37,987 nt of DNA, from assembly GCF_002159535.1 (NCBI RefSeq), contig NZ_NFIU01000017.1, positions 1-37,987 on the forward strand, in the 5' to 3' direction. Below, in pieces: positions 32,539 through 37,987 of this stretch. This stretch comes from Olsenella sp. An290. Lineage in GTDB: Bacteria > Actinomycetota > Coriobacteriia > Coriobacteriales > Atopobiaceae. A model generated the notes under the pieces. The model did no database searches and had not been told where the DNA came from. It was given only the letters and a program-made list of their open reading frames with translations. Every line of letters starts with the position of its first letter. The stretch's first letter is position 1. Position numbers and translations under genes: made by a program.

Positions 32539-35132
32539 GAGTGATCACCCACCTGGAAATTGTACTTGTTCAAACGCATCTTCAGATACCGCTCTCCACC
32601 GTCTAGCACATCGGCTATTGATTGCTTGATTGACTTCTCGTTCATCGGGCCGGAAACGTAGCTGATGCCGTTGTCGTCATTGTTGCAGACGATAACAGTG
32701 CGAGCGTCCCCGTTCACTATGACCGGCGCGGAGTGGCTGACTACGAAGAACTGCACATTAAGTTTGAGCTGCTTCAGACGGTCGATGAGAAAATCTTTGA
32801 TAGTTGCCACATCGAGGTTGTCCTCCGGCTGATCAATGATAACGTACGCCCATCTCCCAGATGCGACGCTGTCGTTCAGGAAGAGCTTCAACAGCGCTTG
32901 CGCCTTCGTTCCCGGCGACATGTCATCTATAGGTTTCTCATCGATTTTTATCTGGGTTTTTAGGCACCCCGCAGCGCATATCGTTGTTTTGGCTAATTCG
33001 AAGTACTTCTTGTAATGAGACCCCAGATCCCTCGAGGAGCACGATTTAAATTTCCTCCCATCGAATAGCCTGTGCATGCGTCTTCTGTCCGCTTGGCGCA
33101 GGAAGGCTTCGGCCAAGGCCTGCAGGTCCTTGCTGGACGATGCCCCCAGCAGGTTCGCGCGCTTGTCATCGTACGTCGAGTCGTCTTCGTAAAAGAGGGA
33201 GACCTCGATCGGCTCGTCGCCGTTCTGCAGCGGCACCGGATCAATCGGCTTGTGCATACGCTCGTATGCCGTTTGCGCTTCCTCATCTACGTGCTTCAAT
33301 GAAATGCGGAGCGAGAGCAGGTCGTCTAGGAATGTAGCGGTAGCTTTAGTTTGTTTCTGGTATTGGGCAAGCATTGTGGAGCCACTCGCGTTGTTAGCTG
33401 TATTCAATGTTTCAGAGAACAAGGATACGAGCTCTTCGCGACGCGAAAACCAAGATGGGTCAACTTTCCCCAACCCGTCCGAGAATCTCTCGATTCGCTT
33501 GATGACTGCTTCCACGTCATTTTGGATGGCACGCGTCTCCGCTTCAAGCGCTTCAAATAGCGTGTTGTCCTCGGGGTAGGAAGCATTGAACTCGATAGAG
33601 CCGATGGCTTCCGATGCGGCTTTGAGCTTGTCATCTATAACGTTAAGCGAATCCTTGGCTTTTGCTACCTGCGACGCATCCCCTGCGGGCAGCGGCGGCT
33701 CTTCTATCGTGATGCCCGAAGGCACCGCAGCGTCGAGGTGATTGATGCGCTGTAGACCGCTGGGATATTTCGCACAAAATGCCTCGAGCAGCCGTTCTCC
33801 AAGATTCAGCCAAGTTTCCAGCCTGTCCGCAGCTTCTCCTGAACCTTTCTTCGCTCTCTCTTTCAATGGGGAAATATGCTCGTCCAGAAAGGGTATCTGT
33901 TCGTACTTCCCACTCCTGTAGATCTCCTCAAGCTCCCCTTGGCCGAGGTAAAGGCACTTAGGGCGATTGCTTGTTGAAACGCCGTCCTGCATCTTGAACT
34001 TCACGCTGTCCGCATCTACGAACCTCGAGTAAGTATCGACTCCCTTATTCGCGAGGAGGCATGCAAGCATCGATTTCCCGCTACCCCTTGACCCTACGAT
34101 GCCGTTATAGCCCGGCGAGAAATAAAGCGTGACCGGACGGTCGTCGTCCGTAGTGCCGTTAACACGGGTATTGAAGGACACTGACTCCAGAAAAGACCCA
34201 GTATTTGTCTGCGGCAGCTCCGGATATTCGTCCGACGTCTTGATACGGCTTTCGGGGTCGCTGATAGCGAGCAGCAGCGATTCAAGGTCGCCGTCAAAGT
34301 CTATCCATGTGAAGCGAGAGCCGATCTCCTCAGTCGTCTTGGCGTCGCTGAAAAATAGCGCCGCGACCGTAGTCTCAAGCTCTTCAGCCATCCCAGTCGA
34401 AATGCTTTTTCTGCTTTTAGAGCCGCCTTCAACCGCCATGGCGTGACTGTAGTAGAAAAGACGATCTTTGTAGTCGAGATTCGCCTGGCAGTTGTTCGGG
34501 AGGTAGGAGGACAGGCTCCTGTCCTTGTTCTCGTGGGGAATGAAGAAATGAGGTATTGCGGCGGCCTCTTTCTGGAACTCTTCGAGGAAGATTGCCTTGC
34601 CCTCGGTCATCTTAGAGAAAGACTTCGGCGATTGCGGCTGAATGGCCGGTTTGCCGTCGCTAGGTGCACCCTTCTCGGCGAGCAGGCGTTTCTCGAATAG
34701 GTGGGTGACCACCTGCGCCATTGCCTCTGCATCCTCCATCGAGAACCAGACTATGGCATGGAAGTACTCGCCTTTCGAACCCTTTCCTAGCGTTAGGTTA
34801 TATTGCTTTATTGTGTCGGGATGGAGCTTGACGTTTAGCTCAACCCCGCCAATCAACGTTTTGTTCTCTTTCGCCAGCACGCCCTGCAGCTCCGACAGCA
34901 GCTTGACATCCACGCTGTTGTGGTCCGTTACGGCAACCACATCGAGGTCACCGCCTGTCAAGGCGTCAAAGAACTCGGACTTTTCGTAGTCCCTGCTGTA
35001 GCAGGAACTCGAGTGAATGTGCATGTCACATTTTTTGAATGTGCCTGCAGACAGCCTCTTCGTCGTTTCAACCACGACCTTCTGTAGCAGAACGCAACGC
35101 TTTGTCACATTAATTCTCTCATTGGGGAACAT
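32535..35132 (-). CDS. PHP-domain plus SMC/ABC-like ATPase protein (TrlF-like)
   Basis: An 865-residue fusion. The N-terminal PHP phosphoesterase domain has H38-I-H40 (CDMHIHSSS), D70-H71 (VAVTDHNS) and later HFFIPHEN near residue 198, a plausible metal site. An SMC/RecF-like ATPase follows: Walker A GSRGSGKS (347-354), coiled-coil insertion (about 480-640), signature-like MSPGTKAQALL, Walker B VIIDQPEDNLD and the switch His in FFVVSHSA. PHP-ATPase fusions, some named TrlF, occur in defence islands; their action is thought to be nucleolytic but this is not shown here. I prefer the ATG at 35132; no start has a strong ribosome site, and a TTG at 35144 and a GTG at 35111 are alternatives. Confidence 0.85.
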   Translation of the reverse strand: MFPNERINVTKRCVLLQKVVVETTKRLSAGTFKKCDMHIHSSSCYSRDYEKSEFFDALTGGDLDVVAVTDHNSVDVKLLSELQGVLAKENKTLIGGVELNVKLHPDTIKQYNLTLGKGSKGEYFHAIVWFSMEDAEAMAQVVTHLFEKRLLAEKGAPSDGKPAIQPQSPKSFSKMTEGKAIFLEEFQKEAAAIPHFFIPHENKDRSLSSYLPNNCQANLDYKDRLFYYSHAMAVEGGSKSRKSISTGMAEELETTVAALFFSDAKTTEEIGSRFTWIDFDGDLESLLLAISDPESRIKTSDEYPELPQTNTGSFLESVSFNTRVNGTTDDDRPVTLYFSPGYNGIVGSRGSGKSMLACLLANKGVDTYSRFVDADSVKFKMQDGVSTSNRPKCLYLGQGELEEIYRSGKYEQIPFLDEHISPLKERAKKGSGEAADRLETWLNLGERLLEAFCAKYPSGLQRINHLDAAVPSGITIEEPPLPAGDASQVAKAKDSLNVIDDKLKAASEAIGSIEFNASYPEDNTLFEALEAETRAIQNDVEAVIKRIERFSDGLGKVDPSWFSRREELVSLFSETLNTANNASGSTMLAQYQKQTKATATFLDDLLSLRISLKHVDEEAQTAYERMHKPIDPVPLQNGDEPIEVSLFYEDDSTYDDKRANLLGASSSKDLQALAEAFLRQADRRRMHRLFDGRKFKSCSSRDLGSHYKKYFELAKTTICAAGCLKTQIKIDEKPIDDMSPGTKAQALLKLFLNDSVASGRWAYVIIDQPEDNLDVATIKDFLIDRLKQLKLNVQFFVVSHSAPVIVNGDARTVIVCNNDDNGISYVSGPMNEKSIKQSIADVLDGGERYLKMRLNKYNFQVGDHS

Positions 35133-35236
35133 TGCCCGCAACAAACGCTGACGCGCAACACATCTTGTAACGAGCTAGTGGTCCGTTATCCACCTGATAA
35201 GTGCCGGCTTTTCCCACCATACGGAAAGGGCGGGCC

Positions 35237-35452
35237 ATGAGCGATATGCAAGACAAGGTAAAACTGACCAGCGGGGACACGGCACAGGAGCCGCAGAGCA
35301 CATTGGAGCGGATGAGCGTTGGCGTAAGCACAGCTGTAGACGGTATGGGCGACGCGTTGATTGTCCTTACCGCTGATGAGGACAACACTGGACGCACGCA
35401 ACAGAAAGTAAGGGACATCGGCTCGATATTTCGTAATCGAAATATCCTCTGA
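35237..35452 (+). CDS. Possible small protein, 71 residues
   Basis: An open frame starting MSDMQDKVKLTSGDTAQEPQ with AAAGGGCGGG eight bases upstream, divergent from the PHP-ATPase. The composition is acidic and polar with no membrane segment or recognised domain. The ribosome site and position support it, but the short length and lack of any known relative keep confidence low. Confidence 0.35.
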   Translation: MSDMQDKVKLTSGDTAQEPQSTLERMSVGVSTAVDGMGDALIVLTADEDNTGRTQQKVRDIGSIFRNRNIL

Positions 35453-35869
35453 AATCTACCATCACGCTGCGAGGGACGATGCCCTCTTGTATGAAGCCAG
35501 CCGGGCCACCAAGTTACCAGCACTCCCCGCATTATGTGGCGGAGCTATAGTCCACTCATTTGCGGTTGTCTTACCGCAACTTCCTCATAGTGAAATCCCT
35601 GGTTTCGTCCATCTCCCTCAGTTACATTAGGGACAACTATGTCCTAGCGGTAGCCACAGTCAACCTGGCACAACAGAATGCTTGACGCACATGCCCCCGA
35701 GGGCAGACAAGCACGGCCACCCTTACCCACTGGAGAACGCCTTCGTCTGTTACAACACGAGAGACCACCCCATCACCCGCGAAAACGATATTAGGGCATC
35801 GGACAGCTAGGATAATCTCCTGGAGGAGGAGGCGCAGCCCCCCAGCACCTGACGAGAGAGGAAAGCGCT
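35453..35869. other. 417-base gap without a recognisable gene
   Basis: No convincing open frame is present on either strand. Visible structure is a hairpin TTGCGGT/ACCGCAA (35559-35578), a small GGACA/TGTCC stem near 35632-35645, and the AGAGGAAAG ribosome site of the next gene. No clear sigma-70 promoter was found. It may hold decayed coding sequence. Confidence 0.4.
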
Positions 35870-36682
35870 GTGTCCAAGGCACCCGCACTGACCGTAGCCC
35901 AGGCGGAGCAGATCTGCAGGGTTATCGGCGATACGCACAACGGCCTCACCGGATCCGAGATCGGCAGAATGCTCGCCGAGCTAGGGATTGCAGACGTGGA
36001 CCCGGCCAATACGAAATGGAAGAGGCTGTACAATGCGCTCGCCAGCAGGACGAACGGCGCCAGAAATACCAATGCCGTGTACGACCTTATATTTTATTGC
36101 TTCAACCCCGCCCGGGGCATCAACGACGGCGCGCGATACAGGTGGATGATGGACGAGGTGAATCGGATCCTCATGCTCTCCGGTATCGAGGTGCGTGACG
36201 ACGGAAAGCTCCATAAGGTTCAGGCGGCAGAGACGCTAGATGAGATTGAGCGCCGAACCAGAAGTCTCAGGAACGCACTCATTGGGGCCGGCGCTCATCC
36301 CGAGGTCATGAAGTGCTGCCAAAAGGAGCTCCTCGTTGACGACTACTTCCATGCCGTCCATGAGGCAGCTAAGGGACTCTGCGACCGAGTGAGAGAAATG
36401 TCCGGGCTAAGCCTCGACGGAACGAGGCTGTTTGACGCGGCACTGAGCGTCAAGGATCCCTACATCGCTTTGACCACCTTGCAGACCGAATCTGAACGCA
36501 ACCAGCAGAATGGCCTCAGGGAGCTGCTCAACGGCGTGATACATCTGGTTCGCAACCCGACGGCACACCAGCTTAGAATCCATTGGAACGTCAACGAAAC
36601 GGACGCCGTCGAGGTTCTCGGTCTGATCTCCTATCTTCACAAGCTGCTCGATAACTGCGCCGTTGTACCGCGACTCTCCTAG
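35870..36682 (+). CDS. TIGR02391 family (HEPN-like) protein
   Basis: A 270-residue protein. The C-terminal half matches the TIGR02391/Ymh family seen in phages, plasmids and defence islands: DDYFHAVHEAAKGLCDRV, then the conserved GLRELLNGVIHLVRNPTAH. RNPTAH (R228-H233) fits the R-x4-H signature of HEPN RNases. The N-terminal third (about 1-110) is a separate helical unit. The start is a GTG at 35870 with AGAGGAAAG upstream. It stands alone. An abortive-infection or RNA-cleaving role is inference from the fold. Confidence 0.85.
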   Translation: MSKAPALTVAQAEQICRVIGDTHNGLTGSEIGRMLAELGIADVDPANTKWKRLYNALASRTNGARNTNAVYDLIFYCFNPARGINDGARYRWMMDEVNRILMLSGIEVRDDGKLHKVQAAETLDEIERRTRSLRNALIGAGAHPEVMKCCQKELLVDDYFHAVHEAAKGLCDRVREMSGLSLDGTRLFDAALSVKDPYIALTTLQTESERNQQNGLRELLNGVIHLVRNPTAHQLRIHWNVNETDAVEVLGLISYLHKLLDNCAVVPRLS

Positions 36683-36722
36683 AGCGCCTTCGCATCACAG
36701 GAGTCCCTCTATCGATAATCCT

Positions 36723-36762
36723 CGCACGCTGTCTGCGCAGACAGCGTGCGGACATTTCTTTT
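36723..36762 (+). terminator. 28-bp perfect palindrome with T-rich tail
   Basis: Positions 36723-36750 are a perfect inverted repeat with no spacer (arms CGCACGCTGTCTGC and its complement). GACATTTCTTTTC follows. It lies 40 bases after the TIGR02391 stop and probably ends that transcript. A spacer-free palindrome of this length could alternatively be a protein-binding or resolution site. Confidence 0.6.
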
Positions 36763-37352
36763 CGGCCACGCTGCGTGGAGGGGCATCTTCGAAGGGAAAT
36801 GAGTCCAGCATGTGCGTGACAGGAGCGAGCTCAACGGCGGCCCACCCCACGGGAAGAAATGATTGTCGTCACCCAGCCCGGCAAGAAATGCCATCGGCCC
36901 AGATACCGAACACCAAGCAGACCGAGGAACGCCTCAACAGCCTCGCACTTCAAAGCGAGGGCATGGCCTTGTCCCACACGGTGCCCGCAATCCCCAGGGA
37001 GGACGGCAACCGAAACGATTGCCGACCGCGTTAAACAAGAGGAGTGCCGCTGCCGCAGGAATCGCGAGGAGCGGGTCTCACGACGCTCCCTTCAATCTCG
37101 TAGAGGCCGATGCGCGCGACAGAGACCAGCCAATCGAGGCGGAGCCTATAGCGCCGTTGACGGGACCGTTGTAGCCGGATGAGGGCAGGGGAACGATAGG
37201 TAACATCTCATGCTTTTCAAAAGAGGATGGCTCTGCACCCCTCCCCCTCAGAAAGCCCTCGCAACGACGTCTTTGCCCGAAAGCTTGATGACAACACCCC
37301 CTCCATCAGTGACAAACAGATTGCTTCCCATGACAGCGCGACGGCAAATCTA
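36763..37352. other. 590-base stretch with no intact gene; possible decayed coding sequence
   Basis: No open frame here has a good start and a plausible protein. Two stretches look gene-like but lie in different plus frames: one near 36900-37015 reads TKQTEERLNSLALQSEGMAL, another from about 37020 to 37174 reads APFNLVEADARDRDQPIEAE. A frameshifted remnant would explain this. The right end (37200-37352) is the non-coding flank of the XRE gene. Confidence in any gene identity is nil. Confidence 0.3.
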
Positions 37353-37622
37353 CTAGAGGGCCGCTCCGTCAGCCTCGGATGGCTGCAGAGGCTTCCCGCC
37401 AAACAGCTCCGAGTCGAAGAACTCCCTGAGCGAGACCCCGAGGCCGCGCGCGATGCGGTCGACGTTCTCGATGGAGACGTTCCGCCTGCCGACCTCGACC
37501 TCCGCGAGGTAGGTGCGCGACATCTCGATGGAGTAGGCGAAGGACTCCTGGCTCACGCCCAGCTCCCCCCTCAGCTCCTTTATGCGCAGGCCCACCCTCA
37601 TGGGGGCGTTTAGCTCAGTCAT
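37353..37622 (-). CDS. Small XRE-family HTH repressor
   Basis: An 89-residue Cro/C1-type regulator. The helix-turn-helix is LGVSQESFAYSIEMSRTYLAEVE (about residues 21-43) followed by the family-typical IENVDRIARGLGVSLREFF. It resembles phage or element repressors and controller proteins of restriction systems. The ATG at 37622 has GAGGGG upstream; the in-frame extension to 37733 contains the promoter and is not used. It is divergent from the small membrane-protein gene at 37745, and repeated sites lie between them. Confidence 0.88.
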   Translation of the reverse strand: MTELNAPMRVGLRIKELRGELGVSQESFAYSIEMSRTYLAEVEVGRRNVSIENVDRIARGLGVSLREFFDSELFGGKPLQPSEADGAAL

Positions 37623-37662
37623 CGGCACCCCTCGCTCTCGAGCACCAATGTTTTGGCTTCGA

Positions 37663-37699
37663 CCTATATGAGTCACCCCTATATAAGTGACAATATGAG
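37663..37699. promoter_or_regulatory. XRE promoter with tandem 14-bp operator-like repeats
   Basis: CCTATATGAGTCAC (37663-37676) and CCTATATAAGTGAC (37678-37691) are direct repeats 15 bp apart, and AATATGAG at 37692 begins a weaker third. On the minus strand TTGTCA (37693-37688), 17 bp and CATATA (37670-37665) form a promoter for the XRE gene that the repeats overlap, as expected for an autoregulated repressor. Confidence 0.6.
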
Positions 37700-37744
37700 A
37701 TAGACTAGGGGTACGGGGACACGGTCTCGTCAAGGAGGTCGCAC

Positions 37745-37984
37745 ATGGGCGCTTCGAGGGGGTACATCCCGCGCACCTTCCTGCGGAAGCTCGGCGCGGA
37801 CGGGGCTCGCCCGGCGTGGTTCGTACTGTTCCTCGCCGCGGCGGCGACGGCCGCGGCCTGGGCGGGGGCGCTCGTGCTGCTGTGTTTAGTCAAGTCTCAC
37901 TTGCGGAAAAGAGCGCGCCCTTCTTTCGGGTTTCAGCACGCAAGTTTTTCGGTTTCCGGCGCCGGCACGCCCCTAGCTTCCTGA
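37745..37984 (+). CDS. Short membrane protein, possibly truncated or chimeric
   Basis: A 79-residue frame with a strong ribosome site (AAGGAGGT) before its ATG. One hydrophobic segment lies at about 24-49 (WFVLFLAAAATAAAWAG, LVLLCLV), then a basic tail. From about residue 52 the DNA is a terminator-like stem (ACTTGCG at 37899, CGCAAGT at 37939, then TTTTT), and the base composition changes. The last third is therefore probably not original coding sequence; the gene may have been cut off by an insertion or by the end of the island near 37890. The reading frame itself is complete within the window. Function unknown. Confidence 0.5.
   Translation: MGASRGYIPRTFLRKLGADGARPAWFVLFLAAAATAAAWAGALVLLCLVKSHLRKRARPSFGFQHASFSVSGAGTPLAS
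37899..37949 (+). terminator. Terminator-like stem within the last frame of the window
   Basis: ACTTGCG (37899-37905) pairs with CGCAAGT (37939-37945), followed by TTTTTC. The loop is long (33 bases) and itself contains a CCC/GGG pair. Its place inside an open frame suggests the frame continues by chance past the true gene. Confidence 0.4.
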
Positions 37985-37987
37985 CTT

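Noticed and set aside
23968-37622. A conventional type I or BREX-type restriction system
   Set aside because: No HsdS, HsdR, PglZ or BrxC-like gene is seen. The methyltransferase carries its own nuclease motif in one chain, as in MmeI-like enzymes.

Overview
The window is high-GC, densely coded bacterial chromosome that I read as an actinobacterium of the class Coriobacteriia (Olsenella/Atopobiaceae/Collinsella-like). This is inferred from the strong G/C third-position bias, the anaerobic gene set (UPF0210, OPT transporter, a giant 2-hydroxyacyl-CoA dehydratase activase, galactitol-type PTS) and an AbiEi-like DUF559 protein of a type common in that class. No rRNA or species marker is present, so the placement is not proven.

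Positions 1-23400 are core-like. First come a UPF0210 protein and an OPT-family transporter on the minus strand, then coaX on the plus strand. Next is an unusual module (about 4250-6001): a DUF559/AbiEi-like gene boxed by two inverted copies of an element made of 19-bp-periodic TACGTA repeats. It is followed by a TetR regulator translationally coupled to a 1540-residue two-domain activase, closed by a strong terminator. Then come a fragment of a HAD hydrolase, an XRE membrane protein, and a catabolic operon: KDPG-type aldolase, PTS IIA, IIB, IIC and an IlvD/Edd-family dehydratase. Together these could import and phosphorylate a sugar acid, dehydrate it and split it to pyruvate plus a triose phosphate. 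A D-2-hydroxyacid dehydrogenase, a Cof-type HAD phosphatase, argR, pepT, a small membrane protein and an NADH oxidase-like flavoprotein follow.

An initiator tRNA gene (tRNA-fMet, 23615-23691) with a clear promoter and terminator marks a change. To its right (23700-37987) base composition falls, spacing becomes irregular and the genes are accessory. This looks like a genomic island next to a tRNA, with tandem 11-bp repeats just past the tRNA, although no integrase is visible. The island holds a possible structured RNA, a HEPN-like DUF3644 protein, a tightly overlapping four-gene operon built round an MmeI-like restriction-modification enzyme, an excisionase-like HTH protein with a possible replication-type protein, a PHP-plus-ATPase protein with a small overlapping partner, a TIGR02391 (HEPN-like) protein, a small XRE repressor with its operator region, and a short membrane protein at the right edge. 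Taken together it reads as a defence island on a mobile or formerly mobile element.

The best candidates for something undescribed are the boxed DUF559 module (4250-6001), the four-gene MmeI operon (25118-30461) and the PHP-ATPase pair (32212-35132). No database search was possible. Family names come from motifs and overall resemblance.
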